Shown: positions 1 to 5,571 of the stretch, piece by piece | How the letters are laid out: each line of letters opens with the position of its first letter | How positions within the stretch are numbered: position 1 is the stretch's first letter | Assembly: GCA_937907555.1 (NCBI GenBank) | Contig: CALEST010000417.1 | Coordinates: 1 to 5,812, forward strand | Length of the DNA stretch: 5,812 nt | DNA from: an uncultured Sediminibacterium sp. | GTDB taxonomy: Bacteria > Bacteroidota > Bacteroidia > Chitinophagales > Chitinophagaceae | Reading direction: 5' to 3' | Notes under the pieces: generated by a model | Seen by the model: the letters and a program-made list of their open reading frames with translations, nothing else | Databases searched by the model: none | What the model was told of the DNA's origin: nothing | Program-made: the position numbers and the translations under genes

Positions 1-1401
1 TTTTTTCAACACATTTACGACAAGAGTTTAGCACAAGCCAGTTATTTTATTGGATGCCAGAAAGCAGGTGTTGCTGCAGTGATAGATGCCAAAAGAGATG
101 TGGATACCTACCTTGAAATAGCCAAAGCCAATAATATGACCATCACCCATATTTTTGAAACACATATTCACGCAGATTTCCTTGCGGGATCAAGGGAGTT
201 GGCTAAGCTAACCGGAGCGCAGCTGTATTTGTCAGCAGAAGGTGGAGAGGGATGGGAATACGAATTTCCTCATGTGGGATTAAAAGATAATGATATTATC
301 AAACTGGGCAATTTGAGTTTTAAAGTAATGCACACACCAGGACATACCCCTGAGAGTATCAGTTTCTTATTAACCGATCACCCTGCAAGTGATGAACCTG
401 TAATGTTGTTCACTGGTGATTTTGTTTTCGTTGGCGATATCGGAAGACCCGATTTATTAGAGAAAGCGGCTGGAATGATAGGTACACAGGATAAAGGTGC
501 CAAACAAATGTACCAGAGCATTAATAAATTTAATGCATTACCTGACTATGTACAGGTTTGGCCAGGCCATGGCGCAGGTTCGGCTTGTGGTAAGGCTTTG
601 GGAGCAGTTCCAAGTACTACTGTTGGATATGAAAAAGCAAGAAACTGGGCATTCCAGTATGCAAAAAACGAAGATGGGTTTATCAAATTCCTATTGGCAG
701 ATCAACCGGAGCCGCCAAAGTATTTTGCTATGATGAAAAAGTTAAACAAGGTAGATCGTCCTTTATTAACGGAAGTTCCAAAACTGAAGCAACTTTCCAT
801 AGAAGAAGTGAATGCGAATATGGCTAAAGGCATTAAATTATTAGATGCCAGACCAAAGACAGAATTTGCTGCCGGATTTATTCCAGGAAGTTTAAACGTA
901 CAGGGCAATAATTCCTTTGCAACCTGGGCTGGCTGGTACCTTACTTATGACGAACCATTTATGATTTTGGCGGAAGAGTCAATGTTAGATGATTTAACCA
1001 GAAAATTAATGCGGATTGGTTTGGACAATATAGCTGGTTATTTACCATCTGTTAATGAATACACCAACGCAGGAGGAACGCTTAATAAAGTTAATCAGGT
1101 CGATTTAGAAACTGCAAAAATATTAGCTAAAGATCCTGAAGTGCAGGTAGTTGATTTAAGAGGTGTGGCTGAATATAATGCAGGACATATTGAAGGTGCC
1201 GAAAATGTATTTGTTGGTACTTTACCTGATAACCTGAACAAAATCAGCAAAACCAAAAAAGTCATGATTCATTGTCAGGGTGGAGACAGGGCTTCAATAG
1301 GCTATTCTATTCTTGCAAAAAACGGATTTAATAATATTGTTAACTATTCTCCTGGTATGAATGAGTGGATCAGCTCCGGACAGTCCGTAGTTGCATTGTG
1401 A
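1..1401 (+). CDS. CstB-like persulfide dioxygenase fused to two rhodanese domains (5' end cut by the window)
   Basis: The frame is open from base 1 (reading FFQHIYDKSLAQASY), so the true start lies just outside the window, probably only one to a few codons upstream. The GTG at 79 is internal. In visible residue numbers, the metallo-beta-lactamase fold spans about 1-250. Its metal ligands are H55-x-H57-x-D59 (THIHADF), H115 (HTPGHT), D140 (FTGD) and H190 (GHGAGSAC). In ETHE1-type persulfide dioxygenases a single Fe(II) is held by two His and one Asp. A first rhodanese-like domain (about 265-355, DARPKTEF) has MILAEES where the catalytic Cys loop should be, so it is degenerate. A second rhodanese (about 366-465) has an intact loop with C425 (HCQGGDRA). 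Dioxygenase, pseudo-rhodanese, rhodanese is the layout of Staphylococcus aureus CstB (about 444 aa), which turns low-molecular-weight persulfides into thiosulfate; 466 residues are visible here. The cytoplasmic role is inferred from the absence of a signal peptide in the visible part. A glyoxalase II role is unlikely given the rhodanese fusion. Confidence 0.93.
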   Translation, partial: FFQHIYDKSLAQASYFIGCQKAGVAAVIDAKRDVDTYLEIAKANNMTITHIFETHIHADFLAGSRELAKLTGAQLYLSAEGGEGWEYEFPHVGLKDNDIIKLGNLSFKVMHTPGHTPESISFLLTDHPASDEPVMLFTGDFVFVGDIGRPDLLEKAAGMIGTQDKGAKQMYQSINKFNALPDYVQVWPGHGAGSACGKALGAVPSTTVGYEKARNWAFQYAKNEDGFIKFLLADQPEPPKYFAMMKKLNKVDRPLLTEVPKLKQLSIEEVNANMAKGIKLLDARPKTEFAAGFIPGSLNVQGNNSFATWAGWYLTYDEPFMILAEESMLDDLTRKLMRIGLDNIAGYLPSVNEYTNAGGTLNKVNQVDLETAKILAKDPEVQVVDLRGVAEYNAGHIEGAENVFVGTLPDNLNKISKTKKVMIHCQGGDRASIGYSILAKNGFNNIVNYSPGMNEWISSGQSVVAL

Positions 1402-1403
1402 GC

Positions 1404-1464
1404 AATGAGTTTAGTTAGAGCTGCCTCCCCCGGCAGCTTTTTTTATGATTAAACTCATTTTTTT
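1404..1464 (+). terminator. Rho-independent terminator with nested inner and outer stems
   Basis: It lies directly after the stop codon at 1399-1401. The inner hairpin has arms AGCTGCC (1419-1425) and GGCAGCT (1432-1438), a 7-bp perfect GC-rich stem with a 6-nt loop, followed by a run of T from 1438 to 1444. An outer pair, AATGAGTTTA (1404-1413) and TAAACTCATT (1450-1459), is a perfect 10-bp inverted repeat, and a second T run (1458-1464) follows it. It should end the transcript of the first persulfide dioxygenase gene and separate it from the lipoprotein gene. Confidence 0.85.
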
Positions 1465-1480
1465 AGGAAACCCTGTTTGT

Positions 1481-1488
1481 TAATTTTG
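1481..1488 (+). promoter_or_regulatory. Predicted Bacteroidota -7 promoter element (TAATTTTG)
   Basis: This is an exact match to the Bacteroidota sigma-ABfr -7 consensus TAnnTTTG, 17 nt upstream of the ATG at 1506, and it follows the terminator. The -33 region is only a T run (1458-1464) with no clear TTTG, so the match is partial. It implies a 5' leader of roughly 10-15 nt for the YHS lipoprotein gene. Confidence 0.5.
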
Positions 1489-1505
1489 AATGGAAAATAG
1501 CGAAT

Positions 1506-1829
1506 ATGAAAAGAATCAATGTGTTTTTGGCAGCAATGCTATTAGTTATATTAGCTTCATGCAACAACGCACCTGCAGAAAAAGTTGCTGATAAGAATAT
1601 GGCACCGGTAAAACATGGAGCGTCTATGGAGCATCATGCCAGTTCCGATTCTGCAGCTAAGTACACACCCGAGATGGTTGCCAATAAAAGGGATTTTATC
1701 TGCGGAATGCCTGTAACAGCCGGTATAGATGATACTGCACATTATGGAGGTAAAGTATATGGATTTTGTGCAACCGAATGTAAAGCAGAATTTTTATTGA
1801 ATCCTGATGGCCATATAATAGCCCAATAG
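1506..1829 (+). CDS. YHS-domain lipoprotein, probably metal-binding
   Basis: This is a 107-residue exported lipoprotein. Residues 1-18 form a signal peptide (K2, R3, then a hydrophobic stretch), and the lipobox LASC gives the lipidated C19. Residues 20-60 are a low-complexity linker with several Met and His residues (M32, H37, M41, H43, H44). Residues 63-100 are a YHS-type domain: DFICGMPV with C66 and M68, then YGFCATECKAEFLLNP with C88 and C92. YHS domains occur in heavy-metal and copper handling proteins and are thought to bind metal through these Cys residues. With N20 after the Cys it is not obviously retained by a Bacteroidota surface-export signal, so a periplasm-facing membrane anchor is the simplest reading. 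It sits between two persulfide dioxygenase genes, flanked by a terminator and by the palindrome at 1844, so it is probably its own unit. The actual ligand is unknown. ATG 1506 is chosen because it gives the complete signal peptide. Confidence 0.85.
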   Translation: MKRINVFLAAMLLVILASCNNAPAEKVADKNMAPVKHGASMEHHASSDSAAKYTPEMVANKRDFICGMPVTAGIDDTAHYGGKVYGFCATECKAEFLLNPDGHIIAQ

Positions 1830-1843
1830 CAACAAGCTGAAAT

Positions 1844-1857
1844 GTAACTTTTGATAC
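1844..1857. promoter_or_regulatory. Crp/Fnr-like operator, copy 1 (GTAACTTTTGATAC)
   Basis: This is an inverted repeat with 5-nt arms and a 4-nt spacer (GTAAC-TTTT-GATAC, one arm mismatch), followed by CA. It ends 53 nt before the ATG at 1911. It is nearly identical to the sites at 3770 and 5058. The 5-4-5 layout is that of FNR operators (TTGAT-N4-ATCAA), but the half-site differs. No convincing TAnnTTTG lies at the right distance downstream; the nearest candidate is TACAT at 1886. Assignment to the Crp/Fnr family is inference. Confidence 0.6.
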
Positions 1858-1910
1858 CAATTTTTTTTCAATAATTCAGGAGGTTTACATCCTTATTAAA
1901 ATTGACTAGT

Positions 1911-3326
1911 ATGAAAATTGAACAAATTTATACCGGTTGTCTGGCGCAGGGCGCTTATTATATTGTTTCTGAAGGAGAAGCGGCAATTGTAGATCCTTTA
2001 AGAGAAATTCAACCTTATCTGGATAGACTTGCAAAAGACAATGTTACCCTTAAATATATTTTTGAAACCCATTTTCATGCAGATTTTGTAAGTGGACATA
2101 TTGATTTAAGTAAGGCTACAGGTGCTAAAATAGTATTTGGTCCAACAGCTAAACCCAGTTTCGATTCTGTGGTAGCTGAAGACGGAGAAATATTTTCAAT
2201 AGGGAAAATTCGGATTAAAGTTTTGCATACACCCGGACATACATTGGAAAGCAGTACTTTTTTATTATTAAATGAATATGAAAAACCACAATGTATATTC
2301 AGTGGAGATACGCTCTTCCTGGGAGATGTTGGCAGACCCGATCTGGCACAGAAAGCAGCTAATATGACGCAGGAAGAATTGGCAGGATTGTTATACGATA
2401 GTCTGGTGAATAAGATTATGCCTTTACCTGATGATACTATTGTATATCCTGCACATGGAGCTGGCAGCGCCTGTGGTAAAAATATGATGAAGGAAACCGT
2501 GGATACTTTAGGCAATCAAAAGAAAGTAAACTATGCGCTGAATCAGCCCGATAAGGATAGCTTTATTAAAGCAGTTATCGATGGACTTCAGCCACCTCCC
2601 GGGTATTTTGGAATGAATGTGGCAATGAATAAACAGGGGTATGATTCTTTTGAATCTGTTTTGCATAAGGGCTCAACACCGTTGACAGTAGATGCTTTTG
2701 AAGCTGCTGCAGACGCTACTGGTGCATTGATCTTAGATACAAGAGATTCTGGTGTTTTTTACAAAGGATTTATACCTCAGTCTATCAATATTGGTTTGGG
2801 TGGTGATTTTGCACCTTGGGTGGGAGCCATGATTGTAGATGTGAAACAGCCCATTTTATTGGTTTGTGATGGCGACTCTTACAAGGATGCGATTACCCGT
2901 TTGAGCAGGGTTGGGTTTGATCATGTTATTGGCTATCTGGAAGGTGGATTTGAAAGCTGGCTGAATGCGGGCAAGCCGGTTGATACAGTTGAAAGGATTG
3001 GTGCAACTGAATTTGCTGGTATGCTGGATGTAAAGACTGATACTGTTTTTGATATTAGAAGGGAAGGAGAGTATGCAGCAGAGCATATTGAAAATGCATA
3101 CAACAAACCCTTACTATACATCAATGACTGGATAAAGGAGATAAACCCAGGTGAACATTTTTTTGTGCATTGTGCAGGTGGTTACAGAAGTATGATTGCA
3201 GCGAGCATTTTGCAGGCCCGTGGATACAGAAACTTTACTGAAATTGCTGGCGGTTACAAGGCCATTGCAGAAACCAATATTCCCCGCACCAATTTTGTAT
3301 GTCCATCTAAAACATTAAAATTATAA
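1911..3326 (+). CDS. Second CstB-like persulfide dioxygenase-rhodanese fusion
   Basis: This 471-residue protein starts at ATG 1911 (MKIEQIYTGCLAQGAYY). The in-frame TTG at 1902 would add only three residues (TTG start, T, S) before the family-like N-terminus. The metallo-beta-lactamase domain (about 1-240) carries H54-x-H56-x-D58 (THFHADF), H110 (HTPGHT), D133 (FSGDTLF) and H182 (AHGAGSACG), as expected for an ETHE1/CstB persulfide dioxygenase that oxidises R-SSH with O2 to sulfite. A middle rhodanese-like domain (about 258-350, ILDTRDSG) has C319 in VCDGDSYK, close to where a catalytic Cys would sit but without the usual CxxGxR loop. The C-terminal rhodanese (about 360-455) has a canonical loop at C421 (HCAGGYRS). 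The tail carries another Cys, C464. It is a diverged paralogue of the first gene, not a recent copy. It is followed after 3 nt by the OsmC gene and preceded by the palindrome at 1844, so it heads a two-gene operon. Confidence 0.93.
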   Translation: MKIEQIYTGCLAQGAYYIVSEGEAAIVDPLREIQPYLDRLAKDNVTLKYIFETHFHADFVSGHIDLSKATGAKIVFGPTAKPSFDSVVAEDGEIFSIGKIRIKVLHTPGHTLESSTFLLLNEYEKPQCIFSGDTLFLGDVGRPDLAQKAANMTQEELAGLLYDSLVNKIMPLPDDTIVYPAHGAGSACGKNMMKETVDTLGNQKKVNYALNQPDKDSFIKAVIDGLQPPPGYFGMNVAMNKQGYDSFESVLHKGSTPLTVDAFEAAADATGALILDTRDSGVFYKGFIPQSINIGLGGDFAPWVGAMIVDVKQPILLVCDGDSYKDAITRLSRVGFDHVIGYLEGGFESWLNAGKPVDTVERIGATEFAGMLDVKTDTVFDIRREGEYAAEHIENAYNKPLLYINDWIKEINPGEHFFVHCAGGYRSMIAASILQARGYRNFTEIAGGYKAIAETNIPRTNFVCPSKTLKL

Positions 3327-3329
3327 AAT

Positions 3330-3773
3330 ATGAGTACCCCATTTCATTACGAAGTAGACTTAGTTTGGCAATCTGACAGAAAAGGGACCATCAGTTCTCC
3401 TGTATTAACCAATACCATTGAAGTGGCTACTCCTCCTGAATTTCCCAAGGGAATGCCGGGTATTTGGTCGCCGGAACATTTACTGGTAGCAGCAGTAAAT
3501 TCATGCTACATGACCACTTTTTTAGCCATTGCCGAGAATTCCAAATTGCCATTTGTTTCTATTAATGTGAAGGCAGTGGGCTTATTGGAACAGCCTGAAG
3601 GAAAATACATGATTACGACTGTATTGTTGAAGCCTGAATTGGTGATTTCTGATGAAACTATTGCAGAGAGGGCCATGCGTGTATTGGAGAAAACAGAAAA
3701 AGCCTGTTTGATATCTAATTCCATCAAGGCAACGGTGAAACTGGATGCGGTAGTGAAAATTGCTCATTCGTAA
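3330..3773 (+). CDS. OsmC/Ohr-family thiol peroxidase
   Basis: This 147-residue cytoplasmic protein has the OsmC-family layout. R17 lies in an early beta-strand/turn (SDRKGT). WSPEHLLVAAVNSC carries E49 and the peroxidatic C59 at the start of the central helix. The resolving C126 is in KACLISNS. Family members reduce organic hydroperoxides using this Cys pair, usually with lipoyl or low-molecular-weight thiol reductants, and some act on polysulfides or persulfides. It starts 3 nt after the stop codon of the persulfide dioxygenase gene, so the two are almost certainly co-transcribed. This suggests clearing of oxidants or sulfur species produced alongside persulfide oxidation. I cannot separate the OsmC, Ohr and YhfA subfamilies by eye. 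Its TAA stop (3771-3773) lies within the palindromic operator at 3770-3783. Confidence 0.88.
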   Translation: MSTPFHYEVDLVWQSDRKGTISSPVLTNTIEVATPPEFPKGMPGIWSPEHLLVAAVNSCYMTTFLAIAENSKLPFVSINVKAVGLLEQPEGKYMITTVLLKPELVISDETIAERAMRVLEKTEKACLISNSIKATVKLDAVVKIAHS

Positions 3774-3783
3774 CTTTTGTTAC
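3770..3783. promoter_or_regulatory. Crp/Fnr-like operator, copy 2 (GTAACTTTTGTTAC)
   Basis: This is a perfect inverted repeat, GTAAC-TTTT-GTTAC, followed by CA as in the other two copies. It overlaps the stop codon of the OsmC gene and ends 45 nt before the ATG of the MFS gene. A partial -7-like element, TAACTTGC (3806-3813), lies about 30 nt from the palindrome centre, the same offset as the better match at copy 3. That geometry would place the operator near -41, typical of class II Crp/Fnr activation. Confidence 0.68.
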
Positions 3784-3813
3784 CATCCTTGAAATGCTTT
3801 CTTTCTAACTTGC

Positions 3814-3829
3814 TGCAAATTCTTTTGCA
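3814..3829 (+). repeat. Short inverted repeat reaching the MFS start codon
   Basis: TGCAAA (3814-3819) and TTTGCA (3824-3829) form a 6-bp stem with a 4-nt loop. The second arm ends on the A of the ATG at 3829. It could weakly affect translation initiation, but it is AT-rich and short enough to be chance. Confidence 0.3.
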
Positions 3830-5061
3830 TGCAGGGATTGAGGGAAAATAAGCTTCAATTTTTACTTCTTGTCATTGTCAATGCCTTTGTGGGGGCAATG
3901 GTGGGTATGGAGCGCTCTATTCTACCGGAATTCGGCAAGTCACTTTTTTCTTTGTCTTCGGCAACTGCCCTTACCAGTTTTATTATTGCCTTTGGTATTA
4001 GTAAGTCTTTTAGCAATTATGCAGTGGGCGCTTTCTCAAAGAAATTTACAAGGAAACAAATTCTAGTGGCTGGCTGGTTGATGGCAGCACCAGTTCCCTT
4101 TATTTTGATGTATGCCAATCATTGGAACTGGGTTATTCTTGCCAATATACTTTTGGGTCTTAGCCAAGGCCTTACCTGGAGTACCACCGTACTTATGAAA
4201 ATTGATTTAGTTGGCAATAAAAACAGAGGCCTGGCCATGGGTATCAATGAGTTCGCCGGCTATTTGTCTGTTGGTTTAGCTGCCTATATATCGTCTGAAT
4301 TAGCAGCAAAATATGGTTATGAACTATATCCCTTCATCCCGGGTTTGTTCTTTGTATTTGCGGGATTGGTTTTGTCTTTGTTTTATGTGAAGGATACGGC
4401 TGCTTTTGTGCAGGCTGAATCCAGAGAGAGCAGTATTCCGATAATAAAAAATATTTGGTCCCAGACCAGCTGGAATCACAGGAATTTAGGTAGTGTTACC
4501 CTGAATGGGTTGGTTAACAACTTAAATGATGGGGTTATGTGGGGACTGGTTCCATTATTATTAATGCAGCGTCATTATACAATCGCGCAGATTGGTATGA
4601 TTGCCGGCATTTATCCCGCAGTCTGGGGTATTTCACAATTGTTTACTGGTAAAATGGGAGATTGGTTTTGTAAAAAGCAGCTTATTACCCTTGGTATGCT
4701 ATTGCAGGCTTTGGCAATTGTTTTCCTTGTTGTTTTCCCTTCATTATCAGGGGCGATAATAGCTGCCGTTTTGCTGGGCTTGGGAACAGGACTGGTATAT
4801 CCTAATTTTTTAACAGTGGTTGCTGAGAATGCACATCCAACACAGAGAGCGGAAGTGATGGGCGTGTTTCGATTCTGGAGAGACATGGGCTATGTGGTTG
4901 GCGCTCTTTTAAGTGGAGTTCTTGCAGATTGGCTGGCATTGGAACCTGCATTATATATTATCGCAGGAATTACCGCTGGGGCAGGCCTGATTGCCAATGC
5001 AAGGATGTGTTGTACCTTAAAAGTATTCTGGCGTACGCAGGAATGTGCTCCAGCTGTGTAA
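3829..5061 (+). CDS. MFS transporter of unknown substrate
   Basis: This 410-residue protein has about 12 hydrophobic segments spread over both halves, with a hydrophilic central loop at about 190-220. MFS motif A variants occur at the equivalent place in each half: GAFSKKFTRKQ (67-77) and GKMGDWFCKKQ (274-284). Other conserved-looking stretches are GLSQGLTW (110-117), the charged NKNRGLAMGINEFAG region (130-144), and RAEVMGVFRFWRDMG (340-354). The short cytoplasmic tail holds three cysteines (C394, C395, C406). MFS proteins move small solutes by proton or substrate gradients; nothing here fixes the substrate. Lying between a persulfide-oxidising operon and a thiol-redox operon, with the same operator upstream, it may export or import a sulfur oxyanion or related solute (inference). 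ATG 3829 is the only credible start, since the frame is closed by a TGA at 3790-3792 and no other ATG lies between. Its TAA stop (5059-5061) lies inside the next operator. Confidence 0.88.
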   Translation: MQGLRENKLQFLLLVIVNAFVGAMVGMERSILPEFGKSLFSLSSATALTSFIIAFGISKSFSNYAVGAFSKKFTRKQILVAGWLMAAPVPFILMYANHWNWVILANILLGLSQGLTWSTTVLMKIDLVGNKNRGLAMGINEFAGYLSVGLAAYISSELAAKYGYELYPFIPGLFFVFAGLVLSLFYVKDTAAFVQAESRESSIPIIKNIWSQTSWNHRNLGSVTLNGLVNNLNDGVMWGLVPLLLMQRHYTIAQIGMIAGIYPAVWGISQLFTGKMGDWFCKKQLITLGMLLQALAIVFLVVFPSLSGAIIAAVLLGLGTGLVYPNFLTVVAENAHPTQRAEVMGVFRFWRDMGYVVGALLSGVLADWLALEPALYIIAGITAGAGLIANARMCCTLKVFWRTQECAPAV

Positions 5062-5071
5062 CCTTTGTTAC
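5058..5071. promoter_or_regulatory. Crp/Fnr-like operator, copy 3 (GTAACCTTTGTTAC)
   Basis: This is a perfect inverted repeat, GTAAC-CTTT-GTTAC, followed by CA as in copies 1 and 2. It overlaps the MFS stop codon and ends 53 nt before the ATG at 5125. The -7 element at 5095 starts about 30 nt from the palindrome centre, so the site would sit near -41 relative to the inferred transcript start, in place of a recognisable -33 element. This is the best-supported of the three operator-promoter pairs. Confidence 0.7.
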
Positions 5072-5094
5072 CATGAGCAGGGGTACTTGTTTTT

Positions 5095-5102
5095 TACATT
5101 TG
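5095..5102 (+). promoter_or_regulatory. Predicted Bacteroidota -7 promoter element (TACATTTG)
   Basis: This is an exact match to TAnnTTTG, 22 nt upstream of the ATG at 5125. No TTTG lies at the usual -33 spacing; the palindrome at 5058-5071 occupies that zone, which is what an activator-dependent promoter would look like. It would drive the small membrane proteins and thioredoxin. Confidence 0.62.
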
Positions 5103-5124
5103 TATTCATTTAAAAAGTAGGGTT

Positions 5125-5364
5125 ATGAAAGAGATAATTTTGAGTAATTGGAATTGGATGCGGGTAATCCGCTTGCTGGCTGGAATTGCCATTATTATCC
5201 AGGCCATTGCAAATAAAGACACGGTATTTGGAGTTGCAGGTGTTTTATTTACCATCATGGCCCTTTTTAATACAGGATGTTGTGGTGTTGGTGGCTGTAA
5301 TACACCGATTCAAAAATCCAATAAAAGCACAGAAGATATTACGTATGAAGAAGTGGTTAAATAA
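5125..5364 (+). CDS. Small DUF2892/YgaP-like inner-membrane protein with a Cys cluster
   Basis: This 79-residue protein begins MKEIILSNWNWMRVIRLL, a short amphipathic lead. Two hydrophobic segments follow (about 14-29 and 33-49) separated by NKD, a helical hairpin typical of the DUF2892 family, which includes the membrane part of the YgaP rhodanese. Right after the second segment is TGCCGVGGC with C52, C53 and C58, then a hydrophilic tail ending EEVVK. In YgaP-like proteins the membrane part is attached to a rhodanese and linked to sulfur or thiocyanate chemistry; here it stands alone. The Cys cluster could accept sulfane sulfur, take part in thiol-disulfide exchange or bind metal, none of which is established. 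It is the first gene of an operon with the overlapping 5345 gene and thioredoxin. The family call comes from recognition, not a search. Confidence 0.78.
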   Translation: MKEIILSNWNWMRVIRLLAGIAIIIQAIANKDTVFGVAGVLFTIMALFNTGCCGVGGCNTPIQKSNKSTEDITYEEVVK

Positions 5365-5566
5365 TAATAAACTTTACCTGATAGGAACTGTATTAGGTGC
5401 CATTGCAGGATATGTTTATTGGCAACAGGTAGGATGTGTATCAGGTAAATGTGCAATTACTTCAAAGCCATTAAACAGTACTTTATACGGATCATTGATG
5501 GGCGCGTTGCTACTCGGGATATTCAAAAAAGAGGAAAAAAAGGAATCCAATCAAGCTTTAAAATAA
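5345..5566 (+). CDS. Small DUF6132-like membrane protein with CVSGKC motif
   Basis: This 73-residue protein starts at ATG 5345 ([14 protein letters not shown]). The frame is open further upstream to 5186, but that stretch is the upstream gene read in another frame, and MKKW gives the family-like N-terminus. Two hydrophobic segments (about 10-26 and 46-60) enclose a loop with C31 and C36 ([11 protein letters not shown], then KPLNSTLYG). The tail is Lys/Glu-rich (KKEEKKE). Positive charges at both ends suggest both termini are cytoplasmic and the Cys pair lies on the periplasmic side. I recognise it as resembling the Bacteroidota DUF6132 family, whose function is unknown. It overlaps the preceding gene by 20 nt in another frame, so translation is probably coupled, and it is followed after 5 nt by thioredoxin. 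The Cys pair next to a thioredoxin gene hints at a membrane thiol-redox partner (inference). Confidence 0.8.
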   Translation: MKKWLNNNKLYLIGTVLGAIAGYVYWQQVGCVSGKCAITSKPLNSTLYGSLMGALLLGIFKKEEKKESNQALK

Positions 5567-5571
5567 ATTAT

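Noticed and set aside
79..81. GTG as the start of the first gene
   Set aside because: The frame is open to base 1 and the upstream codons encode a typical N-terminal strand of the persulfide dioxygenase fold, so the GTG is an internal Val.
497..733. Alternative plus-strand frame within the first persulfide dioxygenase
   Set aside because: It lies wholly inside a conserved metallo-beta-lactamase domain, and the translated product has no domain or signal.
1712..1726. GTAAC half-site inside the YHS gene as a fourth operator
   Set aside because: The second arm reads GGTAT rather than GTTAC, and the site is inside coding sequence with no gene start downstream at the right distance.
1878..1904. 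AGGAGG as a Shine-Dalgarno site for a TTG start at 1902
   Set aside because: It lies 18 nt from the TTG and 27 nt from the ATG at 1911, too far for either. Bacteroidota seldom rely on such sites, and the protein family fits ATG 1911.
2075..2515. Long minus-strand open frame opposite the second persulfide dioxygenase
   Set aside because: It is a mirror of a strongly coding frame with clear catalytic motifs. The antisense translation shows no recognisable domain and has no promoter-like signal.
4929..5120. Small plus-strand frame over the end of the MFS gene and the following gap
   Set aside because: It mostly overlaps the MFS coding frame and runs through the operator and -7 element; the product is not recognisable.
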